Of a stretch of 64,000 nt of DNA, positions 34,915-46,608 are shown piece after piece; position 1 is the stretch's first letter; each line of letters starts with the position of its first letter. The position numbers were made by a program, and so were the translations under genes. The DNA comes from Austropuccinia psidii (Eukaryota; Basidiomycota; Pucciniomycetes; Pucciniales; Sphaerophragmiaceae), in the NCBI GenBank assembly GCA_023105745.1, contig JALGQZ010000011.1, forward strand, positions 18,998,975-19,062,974, read 5' to 3'. The notes under the pieces are model-generated. The model made no database searches and was not told the origin of the DNA. It saw only the letters and a list, made by a program, of their open reading frames with translations.

Positions 34915-34926
34915 TTCCCTCCCACC
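34915..34926 (-). other. Polypurine tract of Gyp-2
   Basis: TTCCCTCCCACC on the plus strand, GGTGGGAGGGAA on the coding strand, directly next to the 3' LTR, where plus-strand cDNA synthesis starts in gypsy elements. Confidence 0.8.
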
Positions 34927-35034
34927 AAAAAATAAAATTGTACTACAATTTTATCAATGGTAGAAATAATGAAAAGCCCCAAAGGGTGGTTAATCTCCAC
35001 TTTCCAACCTCTTTTGATTACTCACATTAAGGAA

Positions 35035-35298
35035 TTAAAAGCACACTGAGTCAAGTATTTCTGATTCTGCCAGCCATTCATCTTCATGTACTGTATTTCT
35101 ATATCTGACTATATATTCTCTTTTATTTTTGCTCCTAAGTCTCCTTTCTTTAATGAACTTTGTTGTCTTTTTGTCTTCATCCTGTTCCACTGGTGATACA
35201 GTCAAAGGAGCTGGGTTCCTTGAAGGAAGCAATTCTTTGTCAGTTGGTTGATAAGGTTTTATCAGGCTGACTGGAAAGGTGGGGTGTTTATGAGCCAC
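35035..35298 (-). pseudogene. Gyp-2 C-terminal chromodomain
   Basis: The frame reads KHPTFPVSLIKPYQP, then TKFIKERRLRSKNKREYIVR and YRNTVHEDEWLAESEIL. Spacing and the Y-x-V-R-Y...W-L-x-E-x-E pattern fit the chromodomain that guides chromovirus integrase to chromatin. It sits just downstream of the integrase, separated by a frame change at about 35300-35330. Gyp-1 has lost this part. Confidence 0.8.
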
Positions 35299-35330
35299 TC
35301 ACCACTTAATTCCACTCAAAATGCATTAGT

Positions 35331-36190
35331 TCAATGTAAGGCAACGATAACAAAAGGTCCTAAATAAGAATCTTTAAGTTTCTTTGTGGCTTTGATATTA
35401 TTAAAATTCATGATTGAAACTAGAACTAAGTCCCCCACTTTGAAGTCTGGTACTTTATGACTCTTGTCCCACTTCTGTTTAGCATATTCAAAAGCATCAT
35501 TCATAATTTGTTTTGCATGATGTTTTACTTTATCAAGCATTAATTCAAAGCTGGAAGCTGTAGGATGAATGTCAATCAAGTCTTTCCTCAGTGTATCTGC
35601 TGGGAGTCTTGGATTCCATCCTTTCTCTAACATAGCAGTAGTTTGTCCTGTGGAAGAATGGACTGATGTCTTATATGCTAATTCTAATTCAGGTATAAGT
35701 GCACACCAGTAATTGACAAAGACATCTGAATCTTTGAATTCTAACCCATAAGCACAAAATCTCCTGATCATGTCTTCTAAAGTTTGAATCATTCTTCCTG
35801 CTAGCCCATCTGTTTGAGGGTGATATGCTGTAGAGAATGATAACTTAGTTCCAAACAATCTGTGAAATTGGTCCAAAGTGCAGATGTGAACTTGGTATCT
35901 CTGTCACTTATGATATTCTTGAATAGTCCTGTATGAGAAATAACTCTACTCCATAGAAGAAGAGCTGTATCCATAGCTGTGTGATCTTTACAACATGGTA
36001 AGAACATGGGAGTCTTACTATATCTTCCCACCACAACTAAACAAGCATTATAACTTCTGTCACCACTTGGAGGAAGTACTGTGACCCAATCCATGTGAAC
36101 AACTTCCCAAGGGGATTTTGGTTCTTGAATATGGATCATAAGTCCAAATTTCTTGCCTGTACTCATCTTTTCTTTTTGACATCTGTCACA
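35331..36190 (-). pseudogene. Gyp-2 integrase
   Basis: Two frames, 36166-35801 and 35876-35331, overlap at a frameshift. They contain VHMDWVTVLPPSGDRSYNAC (first Asp), VVGRYSKTPMFLPCCKDHTA, ISDRDTKFTSALW (second Asp) and [17 protein letters not shown], where the catalytic Glu of the Gyp-1 motif (AERMIQ) is Gly. The copy is therefore inactive even apart from the frameshift. The C-terminal part ends DSYLGPFVIV. The zinc-binding part is in the preceding frame near 36200. Confidence 0.85.
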
Positions 36191-36196
36191 GGTATG

Positions 36197-37030
36197 TCAA
36201 TATTTAATGGTCTCATTTCTCCAAGATTGCCACCATGCACAGTTATTCACTTTTTCAAGTGTTCTTTCCTCTGACAGGTTTCCAGCGAAGTTGCTATCAT
36301 GGCATTCATGAAGAATGTTATTGATAAGCAATCTGCTACACAATGTGATCACACAAGAATGTTTGGTTCTGTGGTAAATAATACCATCAAACAAGTGAAA
36401 TATTCCTTTGTAATAGGAATTTTTCCAAATTTCATCCAGTGAATTGACTAAAGATGTATTGTTGCAGTCTTTATCTAATAAGGAAGTAAGGATATGGCAA
36501 TTCTTGTCTTTCTTATAAGATTCTCTGACTTCTTCAAAGAATTCAGTCCCAATGTCAGTTATTTTAGTTCCTTCAATTGGAATCTGTGGTTCTGCTTCCA
36601 AGGTTACATAAGCTGGGTTATAGGGAGTATTGGCCAATGCATACCTGTTCAGTCCATCAGCATTCTTATCAATGTTTCCTGATTTATGAACTATAGTCAT
36701 GTTTCTTCTATATATGTGAATGGCTATTTGCCATCTCAACATATTTCTGTTGGGAGTTTTCATGTTAAGAAGTGATTTCACAGCCTTACAGTCAGTTATC
36801 ACTTCAAAAACACTGCCATCAAGATAATAGTTTAATTTCTCAAGTGCCCATAACAAACGTAAGCACTCCATTTAGCTTGCACCGTATCTGGCTTCTTTTG
36901 GTTTGATTTGTCTTGATATTTAGCAAACTGGTCCTCCTGTAGTTTTGACATCAATAATTTGGACATGATGTAGGTTGGCCCCTAATCCATCTCCACATGC
37001 ATCAATGTACAATTTAAAAGGTATATTTAA
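36197..37030 (-). pseudogene. Gyp-2 RNase H and integrase N-terminus
   Basis: The frame 36871-36197 starts [20 protein letters not shown] and [20 protein letters not shown] (RNase H C-terminal half with the last Asp), then [20 protein letters not shown] and, near the end, [20 protein letters not shown] and CAWWQSW of the integrase zinc domain. The RNase H N-terminal half lies in broken frames at about 36880-37030 ([11 protein letters not shown] region). Confidence 0.8.
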
Positions 37031-37915
37031 TTAAGGCATGAGGAGTAAAGGTGCTTCTGTAAGAGTTTTCCTTATCTTCTTATAAGCTTTAATTTTCTCT
37101 TGTGTTTTATCACATACTGTCTGTTGATCACAGATTCTGTAGATTGACTTTGCTAGAATTGCAAAGTCTTTCAATTGTTGCCTATAATAACTGGAAAATC
37201 CTAGAAAAGACATCATTTCTTTCTTATTCTGGGGTATTGGCTTAAGTAACACTGCTGCCACTTTATTTTTGCCAATTCCCAAGCTTAAACTAGAAACAAT
37301 ATGTCCTAATGCTTTGAGTTCTTCAAAACAAAAATTGCATTTCTTGAGTTAAATCTTCATATTCACTTCTCCAACTTTTTGTGGTACTCATGAAAATCTT
37401 TCAAGGTGCAAAGACCATGAATCAGAAAATATGATAATATCATCAATATAAGTGATAAGCCATCTTTAAAATAATTCTGTGGGGAAGATGGTATTCATCA
37501 TTCTTTGATAATGAAATGGTGAATATTTCATACCAAATGGCATTCTAAGATACTCATTAATACCACAGTGAGTGATAATTCTAAGTAATTTCTTAGCTTT
37601 AGGTGTCAAAACATTTTGGTGAAAGCCTTTAACTGCATCCATTGATGTTATATAATTGGGTCAATGTTTCTTGAATTCTAGGCATTGGATACCTATCTGG
37701 AACTGTGTAGGTATTCAAAGCTATAAAACCACCAATCATCCTTTATTTATCATTATTCCAAGCAATGATGACAGGTGTTGTCACTTCAACTTCTTCATTA
37801 TGGCCAACTTTCCTTAGTAAAAAAAGCTAAATCAGCTCTTTAATATGTTATTCCAAGGCTTCTCTAGCTCTGGGACTGGCTGGATAAGCTGGTCTCCTAA
37901 GTACTGGAGGATATG
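37031..37915 (-). pseudogene. Gyp-2 reverse transcriptase, badly broken
   Basis: The frame 37282-37031 reads KNKVAAVLLKPIPQNKKEMM and SFLGFSSYYRQQLKDFAILA, the RT thumb/connection. Upstream, YIDD is encoded at about 37438-37449 and RMPFG-like text lies near 37530, but no frame stays open for more than about 60 codons. Order and homology to Gyp-1 define the region. Confidence 0.8.
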
Positions 37916-38584
37916 TTATGTCAATATTAAGAGTAATATCAACTTCATGTCCTTTATAGCACCTAAAGGTTCATTATCAGAGGAAAATGCATTATTATAT
38001 GTGTATAACACATCAATAAGTTCATATCTCATCTTTGGTGACAATGATGGATTAATTTGTTCTTCAACAAGTTGTTTAGTCACAAATTCTTCCTTATAAG
38101 TATCTTTTTTAGAACATACTAGTGATATTTGTTTTGGTATATTGGAAAAAGCAAAATTTTGTCTCTTGTTTTCTCCAATTGTGAAATATCTATCTTTATG
38201 TTTATTGATGTCAATACCATAAATATTCAAGTAATCATTTCCAAGAATAATGTGCTGAGATGTGCAATTTTCTATTACTACAATCTCAGTCTTCATTCTA
38301 ATATTTCCTTCTGGGTGTGGAAATACAAGATTAGTGTCTAATATACCTAAAGTGTGGATATTATTACTGGCACTACTAAATTTTACACCCTCGATTGGTA
38401 ATATATGATTTTTCCATCCAGAGGGTATGGTTTGAAGATAATCTTTTCCCACACAAGTACAAAATGCCCCTGTATCCAAATTTACTTTGTCTTCAATATC
38501 TTTTGTCAGAACTGATGTGATATAAGATGCTCCAGAAGTTCTATCCTTTTCCTCTAGCAGGTTTGGGTTTACACATTCTTGCAT
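37916..38584 (-). pseudogene. Gyp-2 protease and RT start
   Basis: A 222-residue frame with VNLDTGAFCTCVGKDYLQ (aspartic protease D-T-G), then HIILGNDYLNIYGIDINKHK and FTIGENKRQNF, parallel to LLGKDYQRMYGLDIYNSKN and ITIGTNKEK in Gyp-1. It runs into the linker before RT (NNAFSSDNEPLGAIKDM). Confidence 0.85.
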
Positions 38585-38687
38585 CTTGGATATTGATCAG
38601 CTTATCACAGTCCTCACTGTACTGTGGCAAGTGGGTATGGAGTTCTGTGACCTCAAATAAAGCTGTAATGTTTTCAATGGGATAGTC

Positions 38688-39064
38688 CTACACTGGTGTA
38701 TCCTCAGAGACTGTGGGATCTAGGTGAGATTCTTCTTTCTCTTCAGTGCACTGAACTTCTTCAATGACTTGAGTTTCATTGATTTTTATCTTTTTGGTGC
38801 AAGTGTTGGCTAAATTTGAAGTGCTTCCACATTTATGCAACTTCAAGACAGGTATTTCAGGTTTTCTGTCCTCTCTGGAAATCCTTGAGACCATTTTGTA
38901 CTCCATAGGGATTTTAGTCCAAGTTTTACCAATTCTTATTCTAGTAATCATATATTCAATTGCATTGATTTAGTCCTCTTTTGAACAGGGCTCTACACAT
39001 CAGCACTCGATAGTATGTTCCGGCTCTCATACACATTTCCTCAATATTTTCATATTAATCATGG
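38688..39064 (-). pseudogene. Gyp-2 gag C-terminus with degenerate zinc knuckle
   Basis: The frame 38951-38688 contains LHKCGSTSNLANTC, aligned to CHNCGSTVHYSNNC of Gyp-1. The first Cys and the His of the CCHC box are replaced (by Leu and Asn), so RNA binding should be lost. Upstream to 39060 the text MRAGTYYRVL continues gag up to the point where the solo LTR is inserted. Confidence 0.75.
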
Positions 39065-40994
39065 TGTAAGATATGTCTATGAAACTGATGATAATATTAC
39101 TATTAATCAACAGTACTATGACTGTTCTTATGAAATATAATAGCAAAGTGTTATTATAACCACAGTTAAATGATTAAAGAATTACTTCTTTCACATTTTA
39201 AACACTACTAGCGATTTTAACAGTGAGCAAGTAATTGTCTACAAGAATCAATTACAAGAAGATTTTAATAATAAAACTTCTTTTTATTAAAATAATAGTA
39301 ATATTATTTCAATTTATAATTATCTTTTGCAAGAATAATTATAATGGTAATTCTTGAAGAAAACTAATTTCAGAGAAAAACTTGAAGAATTAAAGATAAA
39401 TCACTCACTAATATTCCAAAGAACTTATTGAAATATAAGATAGAGAGATTTGACTAAGAGTTGTGGATTTAGAGGATCAAAATGAATTTATAACAGTATT
39501 AAAACAATAAACAGTTGGATTCTATGATTTCACGTCTTTCTGATTAATTTCAAAAGAATTAAAACACTTAATAATAGCTTTAACTAATACTTACTTGTTT
39601 GTAACAATGATATAAATGATAATAAGATGATGATTATTTGGAAAAAACAGCAAGAGGAGGCCTCTTTTAAGTCAACAACAGCTCACAGAGGAGTTCCATG
39701 GATCAAACTGAAAAACCATTGAGTGAGAAAACAATGAACCCTTTTCGATTATTGATTGCATCATCTGTTGTCACATAAGATTATTATAATTACTTAATTA
39801 ATGCTTTTACGTGACTACAAACCCCAATATGGTTAAGAATAAAAGGAGTAACACCTGTAAATCTTCTTTTATTCCAAAATAATAATTGATTTCTCAAAGT
39901 TATCAATGTTATTGGCAATTTCATCGCAGCTTGTGATTACTGTGAATTTTTGAAGATTCAGTGTTTCATGTAGAATAGTCAAAAATGGACTGTAAGTGAG
40001 ACTTTTTATTCTACCAGTAAAATCATCATCCTTTTTGGTTGTACCATAGATAATACAGTTCTCCATTGGTCATGAAAGGTTCAGAGAGATTCATTAAGAA
40101 TTGTATTTGTAATGAGTTTTTGAAGTTTTTACCTCATTTTTATGTAGAATTGCAAATATCAGTGTTTTACTGGTTGCTATGAGGTAAATCATTGGATACA
40201 AGTCCAAAAAGGGTTATAATTACTCTTATGGGGCTTATCCATGGAAAACCATTAAGAACTGATATGGTCACAAGAGTCTAAGTAGCTCTTTACCTCCTTG
40301 GCATGTCAAAATAGCAGGTTATTTGCTATTTTCTTAAGATTTACTGTAGTTGTAACATGTTGAGCAAGTTTTCAAAAGGCTTTAGTTTACCAATTAGGCC
40401 AAGATCAGCCATGGATCCAAGCTGTGGAGCTTTCATTGCCCCTGAGGCCTCAGAAGCTGGGTACCCTGGCTCTCTTTGATCTCTTTTGTCCCCCTTGCCT
40501 ATTTTTTTATGTCAAAATAGAATTTTAAGCTTGAAGTGGGATATACACTATGGGTGTACCAAAAGTCCATTTAAGAATACGATGATATTAAGTGCTCAAA
40601 ACATGCATAACACTATTCTTAGTGTATCTGTAACATGGGATTTCTCACATTCCCATTATTTTGGCGTGAAATTAAGAAAAACAAAAATTTTCACGGATAT
40701 TCTATGTGGTATTGATGATGTGGTATTGAAGTATTTTCCATATTACCACCTCAAAGAGTTAAGTTGAGCTCATTCACTGTATGGAGCTAACCTTGGTGAA
40801 TTTTTGTGTAGAGTCCAAATCTGGCCTTAAATCCCTTGATTTACTTACTCAATAAAAAGTCATTCATCTTTTCTGAAATCAAAAATTATGAAATTTGGAT
40901 ATATGCATGACTTATGAGTTATGCAACATTCAAAATTTATTCTTAAGATAATTGGGGCCTATTTGGGTATGTAAAATATACCTCAAGGCTCACA
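39065..40994 (-). mobile_element. Solo LTR-A inserted in Gyp-2 gag
   Basis: 1,930 bp from TGTAAGATATGTCTATG to CTCAAGGCTCACA, flanked by CATGG on both sides (39060-39064 and 40995-40999). Removing it with one CATGG rejoins the gag text. It is the most complete LTR-A in the window and of the same family as the LTRs of its host element. Confidence 0.95.
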
Positions 40995-42600
40995 CATGGT
41001 GTCAGACATATCTGGGTGTGAAGTAGATAATCTGTCTTTCTTGTTGAAGAAAAAAGTAAGTTGTTTATTCTCTTCTGAGTTAAAAATGGCTCTTTCAAAA
41101 GAATTTTCCATTTTAAACATCCAAGAATTATTGGCCCATTCGGTAATCGTTTCAGATTTCCACCAAGACCAATCATGTTTTCCATGATCTTGTCTCATCT
41201 TTTAATACCATTTCTTTGAGGTTCTGGTAAACAAAGAGTGTAGTTTTCCCACTATAGTTTTATCAGGTATGTGAAAATCTTCTTGCAACATATCAATAGT
41301 TCTGATGAACTCAATATAGTTAAATTTTCCTTCACCAGAGAATTTTGGCCATTCTTCCAGCTTGGGAATATCTTTTTCAGAGATAAAATTTTCTCCTAAG
41401 AATGGGGTCAAGCTTCCTTTAACAGAACATTTTTTCTCAGTAAAAGTTGTAGAATGTCTTGGCATATGTGGTTCATAATTATTATGAATTTGTTCTACAT
41501 TTGCAATTATTTCATTCTTTAACTTCTGCCTCTCATGTCACTTTTTGCCAAATGTGTGGCAAACTGATTGGTATTTTTAATAATTTCCAAGCCATGGTCT
41601 TTCAGAATACTAAGTTGATCATTAATGTTTCAAATGGAAGGATCTTCCATTTCATCATTTTGAACTTGACATTTACCTTCAATTATGTCACATTTTTTGG
41701 TAATTGACTCAAGTCCAATATATGTTAATTGATACCATTCAGTATACATTTTGTCATTTCTTTTCAATTCAATCATGTCCAATATTATTTTATTTAACTT
41801 TGCATTAAATCTGCCAAGTTCTACATCAATACTATATTTAGCAAAGTGTATTTCATCTATTATTTGCATGGAAAAGTCCTGTTCATCATTTCCTGCTCTT
41901 TGGCTGTGAATTCCATAAGAGTTCTGGCCTTATTGAACACAATGTCCACTTCCAAAGGCTCCAATTTGGGAATCCTGTACCCTTGTGGGTAAGGTCTGTG
42001 CCAATTGCCTTTGCCTTTGCCCTTTCCTTGATGGTTCTCGGGACCTTTCTGCTTCTTCTGAGGTCCTTTGGGATTTTCCATAGACACTTCTGGAGCTGGT
42101 TTGGAGCTGGTATATGCAAATGAGCCTTCTGTCTCCAAAGTTGGAGTCATTTCCAACTCCTTCTTCTGGTCTATGGATAAAAGACTTTAGTTCTTCAACC
42201 AATTCTTTATCTTTTTGACTTTGTCTTTGCAAGACAATGGGCTCCAACATCCTAAGAGCTCTATGGTCTTTTCCTGACCCAGAAAGCTCTTGATGTGGAA
42301 GTAGGAGTTCATGGCCCCTTGCCAAAGGCTTGGGCATATTTCCCACTCCTCTTCTTTGGCTGCTCTGAACCAATGTTTGTATTGGCACTGGTAAATTTCT
42401 ATTTCTTCCACTTGAAAGTGGCTCAGTCCTTGAATTATTATCATGAATCAGTCCAGATTCAGAATTCATGTCGAAATTTTTGGTACACACCTTTGGGAAT
42501 GGGGGCCAACTCTGGCATCCTCCATATGTGTCTTTATTGAGGAAGATTTGACACTTCTGGATTTGGTCTTGCCTCTTCCTTGTCCACTTCCATCTGGTTG
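40995..42600 (-). pseudogene. Gyp-2 gag, N-terminal and capsid region
   Basis: Frames 42490-41930, 42444-42187, 42156-41860, 41869-41630, 41465-41202 and 41198-40983 share the gag text. The capsid core is LEEWPKFSGEGKFNYIEFI at 41202-41465, matching Gyp-1. The N-terminal part has QCQYKHWFRAAKEEEWEICP, also found in Gyp-0 at 878-1090. At least four frame changes occur. The last frame ends at HPDMSDTM where the solo LTR interrupts it. Confidence 0.8.
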
Positions 42601-43312
42601 GACTGAATAGTGGCTTTGATTTCTGGTATGCACCATTTTCACATCAATTCAAGATAAAATAAGAATCGGAAACACAAAACACACACCTTTGGGTGGTTGG
42701 TTGGATTGTTCTGTTTTAAATAAAGTGCCTCTTTTATCAATTTGCACTTCAATACTGTCTGCAGATTCTGCTTCTGAAGATTATTGAATAGTAAAGTATC
42801 TTGTACTGAGTCTGTTGCCAGCTGCAGAGTGTTTGATGAAAGAAACTAGAGAAACAATTGATAAAAGAAAATCATTTTTTATGCTTTTAAGAGAATTTTA
42901 AGATTTTTTATAAATTTTGATTTTTTATTGTTTTTATTAAGAATTAATGTTTTTAAAGGAAAAGAAATTAAAATTTAATACTTTGAATTAAAATTAATTC
43001 AGAATAACTCAAAAAATAATTTTATAAGTTTTTGGATGTGAAAAAGCCACGTGTAAAAACACTATAAAATTAAACCAAATTCCTCAATGAAAATATTTCA
43101 AGACAATTTCAAAAATAAAATAATTGTAACTGCAAATTTGAAGAAAAAAATTATTAAATTAATATATTCTAGAGCTTCAAAATACATTAATTGAGGGTAC
43201 AAGGTTCAAAAAACACAGCCAGGCCCCCAGATGTAAGATGTGGGTAGGTATGGCATTTTTTAGAACAAAAAAATGAAGTCTAGAATATGATTAAATCCAA
43301 GTTATGGTCAAA
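42601..43312 (-). other. Gyp-2 5' leader
   Basis: This stretch is between PBS and gag, with no clear gene. The plus strand has a short Lys/Ile-rich AT run. A second PBS-plus-LTR-start motif occurs at 43213-43250 (CACAGCCAGGCCCCCAGA, then TGTAAGATGTGGG at 43232), about 100 bp left of the real junction. Confidence 0.5.
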
Positions 43313-43313
43313 A

Positions 43314-43329
43314 TCACGGCCAGGCCCTG
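43314..43329 (-). other. Primer-binding site of Gyp-2
   Basis: TCACGGCCAGGCCCTG stands just before the LTR terminus TGTAAGATG at 43333, in the same place as in Gyp-0 and Gyp-1. Confidence 0.65.
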
Positions 43330-43332
43330 AAA

Positions 43333-44830
43333 TGTAAGATGTGTCTATGAAACTTTTGATAATGTTACTACTAATCAACAGTACTATGAACGTTCTTATG
43401 AAATGTAATAATAAACAATTATTATAACCACAATTAAATACTTAAAGAATTATTTCTTTTACATGTTATACACTACTAGTGAATATAACAGTAAGTAGTA
43501 ATTGTCTACGAGAATCAATTACAAGTAGAATTTAATAATAAAAACTTTCATTAAAATAATAAAATTATTTTAATTTTTAATTATCTTTTACAAGAATAAT
43601 TATAGAGATAATTATTGTAGAAAACTATTAATAGAAAAAAACTTTAATAATTGAGATAAATTACTCATTATTAATCCAATGAATCTTTTAGATGATAATA
43701 GTAAAGAAATTTGACATGCAATTGTGGATTTAATGGATGAAAATTAATTTAAAACAGTATTAAAACAAATTCTAGTTGATTTCTATGATTTCAAGTCTTT
43801 TTGATTGATTACTGAAAGATTAAAACACTTAAGAAATTTTTTTAACTAATACTTACTTGTTTGGTAATAAAGGTATAATACAATGTGATGATTAAGGAAA
43901 AAACAGCAAGAGGAGGCCTCTTTTAAGACTAAGACAGCTCACAGAGGTGTGCCATGGAGAAAAATGAAAAAAAAGTGAGTGAGAAAACAATAAGCCTTTT
44001 TGCATTGTTGATTGCATCATTTGTTGTCATGTAAGATTTTCATAATTACTTAATTGAGACTTTTACGTGACTACCAACCCATTTATGATTAAGAATAAAA
44101 TGATTAACAACTGTAAATATTCTTTTATTCCAAAAAAATCAATTATTTCTAAAGGTTCTTAATTTTATTGGAAATTCCATCACAGAATGTATTTTCTGTA
44201 AAATTTTCAAGATTCTGTGTTTCACGTGGAAGCATCAAAAATGTACTGGAAGTCAAACTTTAAATTTTACATAAAAAAGTATAATTATTTTTTGTTTTTT
44301 ATGAATTATAAATTTTGCAATAGGTCTTGGAAATTTCAGAAAGATTCATCAAGAATTGTGTTTTTAATGAATTTTTGCAGATTTTTCCTCAATTCGACGT
44401 GGAATTGAAAATAGCAGTATATGGTTAGTTGCTATGAGGTAAATCAATCAAAACTGCTCCAAAAAGGGTTTTAATTACTCTTTTGGGGTTTATCCATGGT
44501 AAGTCATTAAGAATTGACATGCTTACAGGAGTGTAAGTTCTTCTTTACCTCGTTGCCACATCAAAATAGTAGGTTATTTGCTATGATGTGGTATTGAAGT
44601 ATTTTCCATATTACCACCTCAAAGAGGTGATTTGAGCTTATTCACTTGATCCAAATCTGGCCTTAAATCCATTGATTTGCTTACTCAACAAAAAGTTATT
44701 CATCTTTTCTGAAATCGAAAATGATGAATTTTGAATATATGTATGACTTATGGATTATGCATAGTTCAGAATTGATTTTTGAGATAATTGTGGCCTATTG
44801 GGGTGTGTAAAATATACCTCAAGGCTCACA
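43333..44830 (-). mobile_element. 5' LTR (LTR-A) of Gyp-2, with internal deletion
   Basis: 1,498 bp with intact termini TGTAAGATGTGTC and AAGGCTCACA. Near 44580 the text jumps from GGTTATTTGCTATG to ATGTGGTATTGAAG, leaving out about 0.4 kb present in the 3' LTR and in the solo LTR. The copy at 20783-21944 has the same jump. Confidence 0.9.
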
Positions 44831-44951
44831 GTTATTAAAATAAAAATTTGAAATATTCTTAATGATAAATTTTGTAAACATGGAAATCTAATATTACTCA
44901 GAGATAATTTTCTACATATCAAGAGCTAATTAAATTAGTATCAACCTGAAG
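44831..44951. repeat. 121-bp spacer, inverted copy of 20662-20782
   Basis: It includes the right GTTAT duplication of Gyp-2 and ends in TGAAG, the left duplication of the following LTR-B. Its sequence is the reverse of 20662-20782. Confidence 0.85.
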
Positions 44952-46608
44952 TGTCAGCCTGTGACTTAAAACCAGAGCACAAGCATGACAGCCAAAATAC
45001 CATAAATCAATGGTATATCCAAGATAACACCAAAACATGGAGCTGAGCCAAATTAGATCAAAAGTTATTAAAAGGAAGAGGAAATTCAACCCTTTCTGAA
45101 AATGTAAGTCCCATCATTATAGGACAAAGAATAACAAAGTTATTCATGCTCAAAGTTATTGCTGAGAATAAACCTTAATATCCGGCTCTCATCTGAAATA
45201 CAGAGTAAGAGGCATAACCCTATCAAATGGATATGAAAGTTGAAGCTCTAAGTCAGGGCTATCCAATGGTACCAGCCAAACTGAGCAAGCACCAGTATTA
45301 CAGAAGGTATGGTCAAATTCAGGCCAAATAAGGGTGAACAAAATATTCACCTCTTATCTAACTTCTACAGTTTTAGTGTGAGATACCTAAAGTGGGGTCC
45401 TCTTGGAAAGAGAAAAATCAGGGCTATCTGATGGGTTCATCCATTTCCCCATAGCTCAACTATAGCAGAAGTTATGGGGCAAACAAGCCTAATACAGATC
45501 TTTGCCTAAACCACACATGTGTATAAAAATCTTGTAAATGACATAAATTTTCCATATTCAAACCTCACCATATTAAATGAGGTACCATTGTGTAGAACAC
45601 ATACAGGGCTACACACCAGTTCAGGTTTGAGGTTGATATCTCAAGAACTGACAAAGGTATAGCTGTTTTAAGGTCAAAATCTCACATTTTGACCAATAAA
45701 GCCTTACCATGGGATAATATCCCATAACCATGATTATGAGGTGTCAAACTGACGAAGAAGATTATTTGTAATTCAACACCTCATAAGTCAGTCAATACTG
45801 GGGTCCCATACAGTTTCTGTACAGCATTCTATGGGTCATACATGTCAGAATCACACTGTGTGGTCCCCAGATGAAAGTTTTCACCCTATATTGGTGAAAG
45901 CTGCCCAGATGTGGTTTTGAAACCACATCTGAGCCCAATACAGACTATACAGGTCCTTTCAAACCACAAGCCTGTCTCAAAGAGTGAAAAAATCTTCACT
46001 TCCTCTATGTGGATAGGTCTAACAGCCCTTCCACCCCATTTCAGGATAAAAAGGAGGCTTTTCACAGGCAGAAATGATTTCCTCATCCTGCTCTTCAACA
46101 CCGTACATAGTAAACTGTTGAAAACAGTTTTACTCTTGGGTAATCATCAGGTATAATTATAATTTTAATTATTGTAGCTTTTATTATTGTTTCAAACCAC
46201 AAGCCTGTCTCAGAGAGTAAAAGAACGTTCACTTCCTCCATGTGGAAAGGTCTAACAGCCCTTCCACCCCATTTCAGGATAAAAAGGAGGCTTTTCTGAG
46301 CCAGAAACGATTTCCTCATCATGCTCTTGAAAAGCCTACATAGTAAACTGTCAAAAACAGTTTTACTCTTGGGTACAAAACAGTTATAATTATAATTTTA
46401 ATTATTGTAACCCAACAACTCAAACTGCACCCTGGGCTTTCAACAGTGCTCACCACCACTATATTTCATATAGTAAAGCCCTTTCATTCTTAAATAAAAA
46501 TCATTTATAAACCTTTATAATCTTTTAGAACCTTTATTTCCGTGTCACAGTCATAGTTAAATATTTAAAATACCCTTATATACCTTTTATCATAGACTCA
46601 GCCATACA
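44952..46608 (+). mobile_element. Solo LTR-B, reverse orientation
   Basis: 1,657 bp from TGTCAGCCTGTGAC to GACTCAGCCATACA, flanked by TGAAG (44947-44951 and 46609-46613). TGAAG is the complement of CTTCA next to the Gyp-1 LTR-B, so both sit at the same position of a duplicated site. It is longer than other copies because of the internal duplication at 45957-46420. Confidence 0.9.
45957..46420. repeat. Tandem duplication inside LTR-B, about 235 bp
   Basis: The block starting TTTCAAACCACAAGCCTGTC (45957) is repeated from about 46190 (GTTTCAAACCACAAGCCTGT), including CATTTCAGGATAAAAAGGAG and ACAGTTTTACTCTTGGGTA. The two halves differ at scattered bases. The other LTR-B copies have one unit. Confidence 0.85.

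Larger units (their letters stand above)
33052..44830 (-). mobile_element. Full-length Ty3/gypsy element Gyp-2
   Basis: Both LTRs (33052-34914 and 43333-44830) are LTR-A, and the element is flanked by GTTAT (33047-33051 and 44831-44835). On the minus strand it has PBS, gag, zinc knuckle, protease, RT, RNase H, integrase, chromodomain and polypurine tract. A 1.93-kb solo LTR of the same family splits gag, leaving about 9.8 kb of element sequence. Coding regions are heavily broken. The 5' LTR has lost about 0.4 kb relative to the 3' LTR. Confidence 0.9.
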
